From Zemynaea arenosa (GTDB lineage Bacteria; Pseudomonadota; Gammaproteobacteria; Burkholderiales; Burkholderiaceae_D), in NCBI RefSeq assembly GCF_004614185.1, contig NZ_SPVF01000225.1:1-46540 (forward strand): DNA of 46,540 nucleotides, read 5' to 3'. The translations under genes and the position numbers were made by a program. The notes under the pieces were generated by a model that made no database searches, had not been told where the DNA came from, and saw nothing but the letters and a program-made list of their open reading frames with translations. Shown here piece by piece: positions 1-8,029 of this stretch (within the stretch, counting starts at the first letter, position 1; every line of letters starts with the position of its first letter).

Positions 1-895
1 GGGCAGGGGCCGGGGCGGGCGCGCCGCCGCCGAGGGCCTGCGTCATCACCTGGCCGAAGCCCGCGCCTGCGGCAAGGCCCGCGCCAAGTCCAGCGAGGCC
101 GCCTTCGTTCTGCGCGGCCAGCGGGATGCTGCTCGCGACCTGGAACTTGGTGTAGCCCGCCATCTTGTCCGCAGACAGGCCGCCCTTCATGCCCGCCGAG
201 ATGCGCTCGTCCAGCGCGGCCTGCAGTTCTTCCGGCAGGCTGACCGACTGCACGTTGAATTCATCGAGCCCGATGCCGTAGCGGCCGAAGTTGGCGGCCA
301 GGTCGCCTTTGACCTGCTGCGCCATCAGCGCCTGGTTGGCTGCCATGTCGAGGAACGGAATCTGCGAGGCGCCCAGCGAATTGGCCATGGTCGCCATCAG
401 GATGCCGCGCAGCTGGTCCTCGACCTGCTCGCGGGTGTAGATCTCGCGCGTGCCGCTGATCTCCGTGAAGAAGGCGCGCGGATCGGCGATGCGGTACGAG
501 TACATGCCAAAGGCGCGTACCCGGATCATGTCGAAGTCCTTGTCGCGGAAGGTCACCGGCTGAGGCGTGCCCCATTTGCGGCCGGTCTGCACGCGGGTGC
601 TGAAGAAGTACACGTCCGACTTGAAGGGGGAGGCGAACAGCTTGTCCCAGTTGCGCAGGTTGGTCAGTACCGGGAGCGTCTGGGTGGTCAGGCGATGGGT
701 GCCGGGACCGAAGACGTCCGCGATCTGGCCCTCGTTGACGAACACCGCGACCTGCGACTCGCGCACGTTGAGGATGGCGCCATTCTGGATTTCGAAGTCC
801 TGCATCGGGTAGCGCCAGGCCAGCACGCCTTCCTGGTCCTCGTTCCACTGGAGGACGTCGATAAACTGCTTCTTGATGAATGATCCGAGCGACAT
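1..895 (-). CDS. SPFH (band 7) domain protein, virion-core-protein-like, C-terminus outside window
   Basis: Reading the minus strand from the ATG at 895 gives an open frame to the window edge, beginning MSLGSFIKKQFIDVLQW. The family is the cytosolic SPFH proteins annotated as virion core protein, whose members usually end in a zinc ribbon; that end is not visible here. The SPFH region spans roughly residues 20-230 and is followed by an Ala/Gly/Pro-rich linker. There is no N-terminal membrane segment. SPFH proteins form oligomeric scaffolds at membranes; the specific role of this subfamily is unknown. A good ribosome site (AGGAGGT, in the complement of 898-908) precedes the ATG. The gene lies 26 nt downstream of the DUF350 gene on the same strand, so the two are probably co-transcribed. 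Confidence 0.85.
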   Translation of the reverse strand, partial: MSLGSFIKKQFIDVLQWNEDQEGVLAWRYPMQDFEIQNGAILNVRESQVAVFVNEGQIADVFGPGTHRLTTQTLPVLTNLRNWDKLFASPFKSDVYFFSTRVQTGRKWGTPQPVTFRDKDFDMIRVRAFGMYSYRIADPRAFFTEISGTREIYTREQVEDQLRGILMATMANSLGASQIPFLDMAANQALMAQQVKGDLAANFGRYGIGLDEFNVQSVSLPEELQAALDERISAGMKGGLSADKMAGYTKFQVASSIPLAAQNEGGLAGLGAGLAAGAGFGQVMTQALGGGAPAPAPA

Positions 896-921
896 GGTGA
901 CCTCCTAGGAATCCGTGGGAA

Positions 922-1308
922 TTACGAGATGCAGCCGGCGTTGATCACGCCGATGGACAGCGAAATGGAGCCGAGCAGGCCGCCGAAGGCCGCGTTGTCG
1001 GCTTCGATCTGGTCGCGCGCCATGCGCAGCAAACTGGTGGCGACGGCGTAGACGACCACCTGCACTACCATCGCGCCCGCGGCCCAGGCCAGGAATTCGC
1101 GGTAGTCCGCGGTGTGCATCAGGGCCGAGGCCAGCGTCAACGAAAAACCGATCAATGCTCCCCCGAGCGACAGGGCCGCGGCGCGGTTGCCCTGCCGGAT
1201 CAGCGTGACTTCGTCCGCCGGCGTGACCTTCGTGTAGATGATGAAGAAGACCAGCACCAGGACGGTCGCTAACGACAGGTGGAGCAGATAGTTTAGGATG
1301 GCGGGCAC
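922..1308 (-). CDS. DUF350 (YjfL-type) integral membrane protein
   Basis: 128 residues with four hydrophobic segments (about 5-28, 44-66, 73-96 and 106-126), matching the four-helix DUF350 family typified by E. coli YjfL. The frame starts with GTG at 1308, four bases after a strong GGAGGT. An ATG just upstream is in another frame and opens only a shadow ORF. The function is unknown; relatives sit in clusters with SPFH or PspA proteins and polyamine-type enzymes. The divergent spermidine-synthase-like gene starts only 57 bp away, which suggests a shared control region. Confidence 0.85.
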   Translation of the reverse strand: MPAILNYLLHLSLATVLVLVFFIIYTKVTPADEVTLIRQGNRAAALSLGGALIGFSLTLASALMHTADYREFLAWAAGAMVVQVVVYAVATSLLRMARDQIEADNAAFGGLLGSISLSIGVINAGCIS

Positions 1309-1365
1309 ATCGACCTCCGGTCACAGGGGAATCGGCTGACGAATCTTAGAACAAAAGCTTCAAGA

Positions 1366-2877
1366 ATGACAAAAAAAATACTCATCCTGTCAGTGTTCGT
1401 GGTCGCCTCGTGTGGCCTGGCGTATGAATTGATCGCGGGAGCGCTTTCCAGCTACCTGCTCGGGGACTCGATCCTGCAATTCTCCACCATCATCGGCTGC
1501 TACCTGTTTGCGATGGGCGTGGGGGCCCATTTTTCCAAGTACGTGCACGACGACGATGTGCTGGCGCGCTTCATCGACATCGAGCTGGCGGTCGGCCTGA
1601 TCGGCGGGCTGTCGGCGGCGCTGCTGTTCCTGTCCTTTTCCTGGATGACGGCGCCGTTCCGCGCGCTGCTTTATGTGCTGGTCTTCCTGATCGGCGCGCT
1701 GGTGGGCATGGAGGTGCCGCTGGTGATGCGGGCGCTGAACGCGCGCCAGACGGCCTTCAATGAGCTGGTGAGCCGCGTGCTGACCTTCGATTATCTGGGT
1801 GCTCTGGCGGTCTCCGTGCTGTTCCCGCTGGTGCTGGCGCCTTACCTCGGGCTGGTGCGCACCGGCTTTCTGTTCGGGATGCTGAATGTGGGCGTCGCCT
1901 TCTGGACCATGTCCGCCTTCCGCCATGAACTCGCTAACATGGGCGGGCGGGCGATGCGCGCGGGGGCGGTGCTGTTCGTGCTGGTGACCGGCTTCGCGGC
2001 ATCCGACCGCATGGTGCAGTGGGGCGAGCATGGCCTGTTCGGGGACGACATCGTGTTCTCGACCTCGACCCCGTACCAGCGGCTGGTGATCACGCGCTGG
2101 AAGGACGACCTGCGCCTCTACATCAACGGCAACCTGCAGTTCTCCTCGCGCGACGAGTACCGCTATCACGAAGCGCTGGTGCATCCGGCGCTCCAAACGC
2201 TCCCGTGGGCCAGGCGCGTGCTGGTGATGGGCGGCGGCGACGGACTGGCCCTGCGCGAGATCCTGCGCTATCCGAACATCGAGCATGTGACGCTGGTGGA
2301 CCTGGACCCGGCCATGACCGGCGCCTTCACCCACCGCGCGGAACTCGCTGCGCTGAACCACCACTCGTTCTCGGACAAGCGGGTCACCGTCATTAACGCC
2401 GACGCGGCGATCTGGCTGCAGAAGTCCACGGACATGTTCGACGCGGCCATTATCGACTTCCCCGACCCCTCCAGCTTCGCGCTCGGGAAGCTGTATTCGG
2501 TGCCGTTCTATGGCCTGGTGAAGAAGCACGTGGCTGCGAACGGACTGGTGGTGGTGCAGTCCACGTCCCCGTTCTTTGCGCCGCACGCTTACTGGACCAT
2601 CGACTCCACGCTCAAGGAAGTGGGGATGAAGACCTTCCCTTACCACGCCTACGTGCCCTCGTTCGGCGAATGGGGCTTTGTGCTAGCCTCTCCGCAGGCG
2701 CAGTTCACACCGCCGACGGCCTACCGGCTGCCGATGCGCTTCCTGAATGCGGAGACCACGCGCGAGATGTTTATCTTCCCGCCCGATATGCAGCCGCGCG
2801 CGATGGCGCCGAACCGGCTCAACACCCAGTCGCTGGTGAACGAATTCGAACGCGATTGGCGCGAGGTGATCCGCTGA
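1366..2877 (+). CDS. Membrane-anchored spermidine-synthase-like aminopropyltransferase
   Basis: 503 residues. The first about 210 form six or seven membrane helices. The rest is a spermidine-synthase fold with the S-adenosyl ligand motif GGGDG at residues 289-293, the acidic strand end LVDLDPAM, and an IIDFPDPSS motif near the catalytic acid of SpeE enzymes. Soluble SpeE is about 290 residues, so this is the long membrane-fused class whose substrate is unknown. It may transfer aminopropyl groups to a polyamine or a membrane-associated acceptor (inference). The stop codon overlaps the next ATG by one base, so translation is probably coupled to the FAD oxidoreductase. Codons 2-5 contain a run of eight A (1371-1378), unusual in this GC-rich DNA. 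Confidence 0.85.
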   Translation: MTKKILILSVFVVASCGLAYELIAGALSSYLLGDSILQFSTIIGCYLFAMGVGAHFSKYVHDDDVLARFIDIELAVGLIGGLSAALLFLSFSWMTAPFRALLYVLVFLIGALVGMEVPLVMRALNARQTAFNELVSRVLTFDYLGALAVSVLFPLVLAPYLGLVRTGFLFGMLNVGVAFWTMSAFRHELANMGGRAMRAGAVLFVLVTGFAASDRMVQWGEHGLFGDDIVFSTSTPYQRLVITRWKDDLRLYINGNLQFSSRDEYRYHEALVHPALQTLPWARRVLVMGGGDGLALREILRYPNIEHVTLVDLDPAMTGAFTHRAELAALNHHSFSDKRVTVINADAAIWLQKSTDMFDAAIIDFPDPSSFALGKLYSVPFYGLVKKHVAANGLVVVQSTSPFFAPHAYWTIDSTLKEVGMKTFPYHAYVPSFGEWGFVLASPQAQFTPPTAYRLPMRFLNAETTREMFIFPPDMQPRAMAPNRLNTQSLVNEFERDWREVIR

Positions 2878-4493
2878 TGGACCGGCGTTCGTTCCTCGCG
2901 CTTACGGGGCTGGCTGCGGCCGGTGGCATCGGTGGCGCGGCCGTGTTCCAGGGCTGGGAGGAAATCGGCGCCAGCGTGCATTACCCGGGCCGGGCGGAGG
3001 GTCACTACCTGCGGGACCGGAAGCCACTGCCGCCGCCGTCCACCGTCATCGAGACCGACATCGCCATTCTCGGCTCGGGCATCGCCGGGCTCACGGCGGC
3101 CTGGAAGCTGAAGCGGGAAGGGCATACGCGCGCGCTGATGATCGATGGGCCGCAGCCGTGGGGGAACGCGGCGGGCGGCCAATTCGGCGAGCTTGAGTTC
3201 CCGACCGGCGCGCACTATCTGCCGCTGCCGTCGCCGGAGTCGGTGCACGTCCGCGAGATCCTGGCCGACCTCGGAATCATCCAGAAGGACCCCTTCGGCG
3301 AACGCCCGTACTACGACGAGCGCTTCATCCTGCATGGGCCGGAGGAGCGGCTGCTGTTCAATGGCCAGTGGCAGGACGGCTTTGTTCCGGTGGAGGGTGT
3401 GCCGCATGAGGAACTCGCGCAGCACAAGCGCTTCTTCGCCGAGGTGGAGCGGCTACGGGCGCTCAAGGGCAGCGACGGCAAGCGTATCTTCGTATTTCCG
3501 ACGGTGGAGTCGTCGATGGACGCGGAGTGGCGCGCGCTGGACCGCATCACCTTGAAGCAGTGGCTGGAGCAGAACGGCTACACCTCGCCCACGCTGCACT
3601 GGTACCTGAACTACTGCTGCCGGGACGACTACGGCACCCGCTACGACAAGGTCTCCGCCTGGGCGGGCCTGCACTACTACTGCAGCCGCTGGGGCAAGGC
3701 TGCCAATTCGGGCGACGGCGCCTGGCTGACGTGGCCGGGCGGGCTGCAACCGCTGGCGCGCATGATGTCAGAGGCCGCAGGCATCGAGCGCAAGGCCGGC
3801 ACCGTGGTCTCGGTGAAGCACACCCCAAGCGGGATCGAAGCGCTCTGCTTCGCGTTGGACGAGAAGGGTGCGGCGACGACGTATCTGGTCCGCGCCCGCA
3901 AGGCCATCTGCGCGATGCCGCTGTACGTGGCCGCGCGCGTGGTCGAGAATATCAAGGACCTCGGTTTCGACCCCAGGCTGCACCCCCCTGCTTACGCGCC
4001 CTGGATGGTCGCCAACTTCCTGATGAAGCGCTTCCCGCGCGAGCTGCCGGGCGGCCCGCTGGCCTGGGACAATGTGGTCTACTCGGAGCCGGGCCTCGGC
4101 TACGTGGTCTCCACCCACCAGGACATCCGCGTGGCGCCGCCCGAGAAGACGGTATTCAGTTCTTATGTGGCGCTCTCGGACCGCACGCCGGACGAGGCGC
4201 GCAAATGGCTGATGAAGGCCACGGCCGAAGAGCTGGTCGACCTGGCCAGCGCCGACCTGAAGACCGCGTATGGCTGGCGCTTCGCCACCTGTGTGGAGCG
4301 CTGCGACATCACCCTGCGCGGGCATGCGATGGCCGCGCCGCTGCCCGGCTTCCTCGCCAACGCGGGCGCCCGCGCGCTGCGCGAAGTGGATGGCCCGATC
4401 CTGTTCGCCCATGCCGACCTGTCCGGCTTCTCGGTATTCGAAGAAGCCGCGTGGTGGGGCTACCGCGCCGCCCAACTCGCCCTGAAAGCTTGA
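2877..4493 (+). CDS. FAD-dependent oxidoreductase (amine-oxidase-like) with Tat-type signal
   Basis: 538 residues from the ATG at 2877, which overlaps the upstream stop (TGATG). The N-terminus MDRRSFLALTGLAAAGGIGG carries an RRSFL twin-arginine-like motif followed by a short hydrophobic stretch, suggesting export of a folded cofactor-loaded enzyme. A dinucleotide-binding motif, ILGSGIAGLTAAWKL, lies at about residues 62-77, and a C-terminal FAD-contact region follows (DGPILFAHADLSGFS). The fold is that of NAD(P)-binding Rossmann/amine-oxidase proteins. Coupling to the aminopropyltransferase suggests that it oxidises the product, perhaps a polyamine-type amine, but no substrate can be read from the sequence. 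An upstream in-frame start at 2670 lies inside the previous gene and has no support. Confidence 0.8.
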   Translation: MDRRSFLALTGLAAAGGIGGAAVFQGWEEIGASVHYPGRAEGHYLRDRKPLPPPSTVIETDIAILGSGIAGLTAAWKLKREGHTRALMIDGPQPWGNAAGGQFGELEFPTGAHYLPLPSPESVHVREILADLGIIQKDPFGERPYYDERFILHGPEERLLFNGQWQDGFVPVEGVPHEELAQHKRFFAEVERLRALKGSDGKRIFVFPTVESSMDAEWRALDRITLKQWLEQNGYTSPTLHWYLNYCCRDDYGTRYDKVSAWAGLHYYCSRWGKAANSGDGAWLTWPGGLQPLARMMSEAAGIERKAGTVVSVKHTPSGIEALCFALDEKGAATTYLVRARKAICAMPLYVAARVVENIKDLGFDPRLHPPAYAPWMVANFLMKRFPRELPGGPLAWDNVVYSEPGLGYVVSTHQDIRVAPPEKTVFSSYVALSDRTPDEARKWLMKATAEELVDLASADLKTAYGWRFATCVERCDITLRGHAMAAPLPGFLANAGARALREVDGPILFAHADLSGFSVFEEAAWWGYRAAQLALKA

Positions 4494-4500
4494 CCGACGA

Positions 4501-4529
4501 TTGACAGAGCGCGCCGGACCTGCAACCAT
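4501..4529 (+). promoter_or_regulatory. Candidate promoter for the trpS leader
   Basis: A perfect -35 hexamer TTGACA at 4501-4506 lies just after the oxidoreductase stop. At 17-nt spacing the -10 would be AACCAT (4524-4529), which matches the consensus at only three positions. A start near 4536 would place the leader-peptide ATG (4537) at or very near the 5' end of the RNA, consistent with leaderless initiation because no Shine-Dalgarno sequence is visible. Confidence 0.4.
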
Positions 4530-4536
4530 ACGGCCC

Positions 4537-4587
4537 ATGATGAAAACCGCATCCTCTTCGATCCGACTGATTTGGTGGCGCCGCTGA
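4537..4587 (+). CDS. trpS leader peptide with tandem tryptophan codons
   Basis: A 16-codon ORF encodes [16 protein letters not shown] and ends in TGA (4585-4587). Two adjacent TGG codons (4573-4578) sit four codons before the stop. Trp is the rarest amino acid, and this pair stands directly upstream of the tryptophanyl-tRNA synthetase gene and of an intrinsic terminator. The design is that of amino-acid leader peptides such as trpL: translation measures charged tRNA-Trp. A second in-frame ATG (4540) is an alternative start. There is no clear ribosome site. The peptide itself probably has no function after synthesis. Confidence 0.8.
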   Translation: MMKTASSSIRLIWWRR

Positions 4588-4645
4588 CAGCGCGCGGCCT
4601 TTGATTGAACGAGATGTCCAAACGCCGCCTCACTCAGGTGGCGTT
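4580..4645 (+). promoter_or_regulatory. Ribosome-mediated transcription attenuator of trpS
   Basis: Four segments can form mutually exclusive hairpins. Segment 1 (4580-4584, GCCGC) pairs with segment 2 (4594-4598, GCGGC). Segment 2, extended to 4603, pairs with 4619-4628 (GCGGCCTTTG with CAAACGCCGC: nine pairs, one mismatch) as an antiterminator. Segment 3 (4621-4630) pairs with segment 4 (4636-4645) as the terminator. A ribosome stalled on the Trp codons (4573-4578) covers segment 1 and frees segment 2 to pair with 3. A ribosome reaching the stop codon covers segment 2 and lets the terminator form. The pairings are read from sequence; the regulatory behaviour is inferred. Confidence 0.75.
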
Positions 4646-4653
4646 TTTGTTTG
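4621..4653 (+). terminator. Intrinsic terminator inside the trpS leader
   Basis: AACGCCGCCT (4621-4630), a 5-nt loop CACTC, then AGGTGGCGTT (4636-4645): ten pairs with one G-T wobble, followed by a T-rich tract TTTGTTTG. It lies between the leader-peptide stop and the trpS ribosome site, so it can only act to limit trpS transcription. Confidence 0.8.
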
Positions 4654-4693
4654 CGCGGCAGGAGTGGGGCACAGAACAGAGAACGGAGCCCTG

Positions 4694-5722
4694 ATGTCCC
4701 AGCCCACGAACGAGACCACACCGCAGAATCAAATCATCCTCACCGGCGATCGCCCGACCGGCCCCCTGCACCTCGGCCACTTCGTCGGCAGCCTGCGCAA
4801 CCGCGTGGCCTACCAGCACGAATACAAGCAGTTCATCATGCTGGCCGACGCCCAGGCGCTGACCGACAACATGGACGACATCACCAAGGTCCATCGCAAT
4901 GTGGTGGAGGTGGCTCTGGACTATCTCGCGGTCGGCATCGACCCGACGATTTCCACGATCCTGATCCAGTCGCAGATTCCTGAACTGGCCGAGCTGACTT
5001 TCTACTACCTGAACCTCGTCACCGTGGCGCGCCTGGAGCGCAACCCCACGGTGAAGGCGGAGATCGTCCAGCGCGGCTTCGAGCGCGACATCCCGGCGGG
5101 CTTCCTGACCTATCCGGCCAGCCAGGCGGCGGACATCACGGCCTTCAAGGCGGCCATCGTCCCCGTGGGTGACGACCAGATCCCGATGATCGAGCAGACC
5201 AACGAGATCGTCCGCAAGTTCAACCGCATTGCGAACCGCGAGATCCTGGTGGAAGCCAAGGCCGTGGTGCCGGAAGTGGGCCGTTTGCCCGGCATCGATG
5301 GCCGCGCCAAGATGAGCAAGTCGCTGGGCAACACCATCAACCTGGGCGCCAGCGCCGATGAAATCCGCGCAGCGGTCAAGATGGTCTACACCGACCCGCT
5401 GCACCTGCGCGTGGACGACCCGGGCCACCTGGAGGGGAATGTGGCCTTCATCTACCTCGACGCCTTCGACCCGGACAAGGAGAAGCTGGCCGAGATGAAG
5501 GCGCATTATGTGCGCGGCGGCCTCGGTGACAGCGTGGTCAAGAAGCGCCTGGAGGCCGTGCTGCAGGAGCTGCTGGCACCGATCCGCGCCCGCCGCGAAG
5601 AGTACGCGCAGGACAAGGGCCAGGTGCTGCAGATGCTGAAGGAAGGTACTGCCAAGGCGCGCGAAGTGGCTGCCCGCACCACGGACGAAGTACGCGCCGC
5701 CCTCGGCCTCACGTACTTTTAA
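4694..5722 (+). CDS. trpS: Tryptophanyl-tRNA synthetase
   Basis: 342 residues; this cytoplasmic class I aminoacyl-tRNA synthetase charges tRNA-Trp with tryptophan using ATP. The class I signatures are present: HLGH at 26-29 within [12 protein letters not shown], and KMSKS at 206-210. Length and motif spacing are normal for the bacterial enzyme. The ATG at 4694 is chosen because the family N-terminus begins just before [16 protein letters not shown]; a longer reading from 4601 runs back through the leader terminator. The gene stands alone, not in a trp biosynthetic operon, and is preceded by an apparent Trp-codon attenuator, so expression should rise when charged tRNA-Trp is scarce. Confidence 0.95.
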   Translation: MSQPTNETTPQNQIILTGDRPTGPLHLGHFVGSLRNRVAYQHEYKQFIMLADAQALTDNMDDITKVHRNVVEVALDYLAVGIDPTISTILIQSQIPELAELTFYYLNLVTVARLERNPTVKAEIVQRGFERDIPAGFLTYPASQAADITAFKAAIVPVGDDQIPMIEQTNEIVRKFNRIANREILVEAKAVVPEVGRLPGIDGRAKMSKSLGNTINLGASADEIRAAVKMVYTDPLHLRVDDPGHLEGNVAFIYLDAFDPDKEKLAEMKAHYVRGGLGDSVVKKRLEAVLQELLAPIRARREEYAQDKGQVLQMLKEGTAKAREVAARTTDEVRAALGLTYF

Positions 5723-5848
5723 TCCTGTGCGTATTGTGTGACGGCGCTGCTGGTATCGGCGCCGTGCACTGGCGCAGTCCCTTGACAGCGCGGCTCCCCC
5801 CTGTGGCAGACTCCCGCTACCTCAATCACCGAGAAACGGAGCACTGCC

Positions 5849-6904
5849 ATGAGCAAGGGTCTACGCCTGTCCGAACGCTGGTTTCAACGCGGCCTGTGGT
5901 TGGTGGCGCTGGTGTTCGCGGCCTTCCTGATTGGCCTGGGTGGGAAGGTGGTCGACAACCTGCACTATGTCGAGAAGCCCATCACCGCGGAGCAGTTCAT
6001 CGACCCGGTGCAGGGACCGCAGGTGCAGGCCGCGCTGAGCGCCGCCGAGAAGAAACTCAAGGACGCCAACGACGCGCTGGAACAGGCGCAGCTCGCGGCC
6101 AACGTCGCCTCCAATAACTACCGCACCGCACGCGAGACCTTCGACAACTGGCTGCGCACGCGCCAGGTCACCGCGCGTCCCGAGCAGGATCCGGAACTCA
6201 TCGCCCGCAACCGCGAGCTCGATACGCTGAAGGCCGCCGAGCGCAAGGCTCAGGGCGAAGTCGAAGCGCAGCAGCAGAACCAGCTCGATGCAAGCCAGGC
6301 GCATGACCGCGCGCAGGCGCAGTGGAACGCGCTGAACGAACCCGCCATCGAGGCCGCGGCCAAGGCCGCGCGCGCGGCGGAACTGCGCGTCTTCCTGTAT
6401 CGGCTGATGCTCACGCTGCCCCTGCTGGCGGTGGCTGCGTGGCTGTTCGTGAAGAAGCGCCGCAGCATTTACTGGCCGTTCGTGTGGGGCTTCATTTTCT
6501 TTGCGGGGTTTGCGTTCTTCGTGGAGCTGGTGCCCTACCTGCCGAGCTACGGAGGGTACGTGCGCTACACGGTGGGAATCGTGCTCACGGTGGTGATCGG
6601 GCGCTACGTGATCCTCGCCTTGCAGCGCTACCTCGCGCGCCAGAAGGCGGCCGAGGCGATGCCGGAGGAAGCGCGCCGTGAAACGCTCAGTTACGACACC
6701 GCCCTGGCGCGGCTGGCCAAGTCGGTGTGTCCGGGCTGCGAGCGCCAGGTGGACTTGAAGGATCCGGCGCTCGACTTCTGCCCGCATTGCGGCATCGGCC
6801 TGTTCGACCGCTGCGGCCACTGCACCACGCGCAAGGGCGCCTTCGCACGCTACTGCTTCGCATGCGGGACGCCCGCGCAACACGTGGGACCGGTCAGTCC
6901 TTGA
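5849..6904 (+). CDS. Membrane protein with coiled coil and two C-terminal zinc ribbons
   Basis: 351 residues. One membrane segment (about 16-34) is followed by a long Ala/Gln/Glu-rich helical region (about 60-175) with coiled-coil character, then three membrane helices (about 186-260). The C-terminus carries paired Cys motifs: CPGC (294-297) with CPHC (311-314), and CGHC (322-325) with CFAC (336-339), giving two zinc ribbons. No family name is recognised. Zinc ribbons of this type also end the cytosolic SPFH proteins such as the one at the window start, so a link to that module is possible but unproven. TTGACA at 5782-5787 is a likely -35 element. The last 11 bases overlap the convergent DUF3597 gene. 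Confidence 0.75.
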   Translation: MSKGLRLSERWFQRGLWLVALVFAAFLIGLGGKVVDNLHYVEKPITAEQFIDPVQGPQVQAALSAAEKKLKDANDALEQAQLAANVASNNYRTARETFDNWLRTRQVTARPEQDPELIARNRELDTLKAAERKAQGEVEAQQQNQLDASQAHDRAQAQWNALNEPAIEAAAKAARAAELRVFLYRLMLTLPLLAVAAWLFVKKRRSIYWPFVWGFIFFAGFAFFVELVPYLPSYGGYVRYTVGIVLTVVIGRYVILALQRYLARQKAAEAMPEEARRETLSYDTALARLAKSVCPGCERQVDLKDPALDFCPHCGIGLFDRCGHCTTRKGAFARYCFACGTPAQHVGPVSP

Positions 6905-7355
6905 GGTCGGACGGGACCTTGCCGCCGTTAGCGGCGATCTTGTTCATCACCTGGCGGTGCAGCCAGACGTTCATCTTGGCCGAATCGTTCATGTCGCCGG
7001 CGTAGTTCAGCTCATTGGCCAGCTCCTTGCGAGACTGCAGGCTGCTGTCCAGGTCCAGCAGCTTGAGCAGGTCGACGATGGAGGTGCGCCAGTTGAGCGG
7101 CTGGCCGGCGCTCTTCGCCTTCTCGTCCAGCATGGCCTCGACGTCCACCTGCTGCATCGTTTGCGGCTGGGCGGCGGGTTGTGCGGCGGGCTGCTGCGGA
7201 GCGGCCTGGCCTTGCGGCGCGGCGTACTGCTGCCCCTGCGGCGCGGATTGCTGCATGCCCTGTGCGGACTGCACCGATGGCTGCGCGGTCTGCTGCTGCG
7301 CGGCGGGGTGCGAGCCGGGGAAAATCTTGTGGAAGATATTACTGAGGATGCCCAT
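6894..7355 (-). CDS. DUF3597 domain protein
   Basis: 153 residues beginning MGILSNIFHKIFPGSHPAA. Residues 18-65 are a Gln/Ala/Pro-rich low-complexity linker. The conserved part (about 67-153) includes VDVEAMLDEKAKSAGQPLNWRTSIVDLLKLLDLD and a C-terminal helix-rich region, matching the DUF3597 family, whose fold is LysM-like but whose function is unknown. No signal peptide is visible. A ribosome site (GGAGACGAT) precedes the ATG. The stop lies inside the convergent zinc-ribbon gene (11-bp overlap). It is followed upstream by another Gln-rich small protein on the same strand, 23 nt away. Confidence 0.8.
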   Translation of the reverse strand: MGILSNIFHKIFPGSHPAAQQQTAQPSVQSAQGMQQSAPQGQQYAAPQGQAAPQQPAAQPAAQPQTMQQVDVEAMLDEKAKSAGQPLNWRTSIVDLLKLLDLDSSLQSRKELANELNYAGDMNDSAKMNVWLHRQVMNKIAANGGKVPSDLKD

Positions 7356-7378
7356 ATCGTCTCCTTGGTCGTGATCGG

Positions 7379-7912
7379 TTAGTGGCGCTGCTGCATGTTC
7401 TGCGCGATGTGGCCCAGAGCCACCGCCAGCGCGGCCGCGCCGAGGCCCTTCACCAGGGTCGGGTGCTGCGAATAGAAGTCACCCATGCGATCGACCACGC
7501 TCGGGTTCTGTTGTTCCGCGTGCTGGGCGATTTGCTGCACTTGCTGCGGATCGATCTGCGCCGCCTGTTCCGGGGTGATCTGCGGTGCCTGCTGCGCATT
7601 GTTGTGCCCTTGCAGGACATTGCCGAGCAGGCCGCCCGCGACGGACATCACGTTCGGGCCAAGGGCGCCGAGCAGCTGGTTCAGCATGCCGGCGCGCTGG
7701 CCGGGATTGCTGTTGGCGAACAGGTTGGACACCATGTCCGGGAACGGCGGGGTCGCGTCCGAGCGCAGGGCCTGGGTCACGCCCGTGGCCAGGGTCTGCT
7801 GGTCCGCTTCCGGTACGATGCGCTCGAAATCGTTCTCGGCCTGCTGCTGGCTCACGTTCTGCTGGCCACCGCCGAGATATTGCTGGAGTAGTCCTCCGAG
7901 GTCGAAACTCAT
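7379..7912 (-). CDS. Small Gln-rich protein of unknown function
   Basis: 177 residues from the ATG at 7912, preceded by GGAGG at ideal spacing; the longer reading to 7987 lacks a ribosome site. The sequence opens MSFDLGGLLQQYLGGG, resembling the start of DUF937/YidB-like proteins, then has helical segments rich in Gln and Ala and a hydrophobic C-terminal patch (LVKGLGAAALAVALG). No catalytic motif is visible. It lies 23 nt upstream of the DUF3597 gene and is probably in the same transcript. Confidence 0.65.
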   Translation of the reverse strand: MSFDLGGLLQQYLGGGQQNVSQQQAENDFERIVPEADQQTLATGVTQALRSDATPPFPDMVSNLFANSNPGQRAGMLNQLLGALGPNVMSVAGGLLGNVLQGHNNAQQAPQITPEQAAQIDPQQVQQIAQHAEQQNPSVVDRMGDFYSQHPTLVKGLGAAALAVALGHIAQNMQQRH

Positions 7913-8029
7913 TTTTGCCTCCAATTCGGTCTGCTTGATCGTGGTTGGACAGGGTAGGCGCCAGGCGTTCACGCATCTGTTCGACACCTCACCGTGAAGG
8001 GCAATCGGTTAAGCTGCTGGCTTTTGGAA

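Noticed and set aside
4501-4693. T-box riboswitch as the trpS control element
   Set aside because: No T-box consensus or specifier stem is seen, the group is not one that uses T-boxes widely, and the tandem Trp leader ORF explains the terminator.
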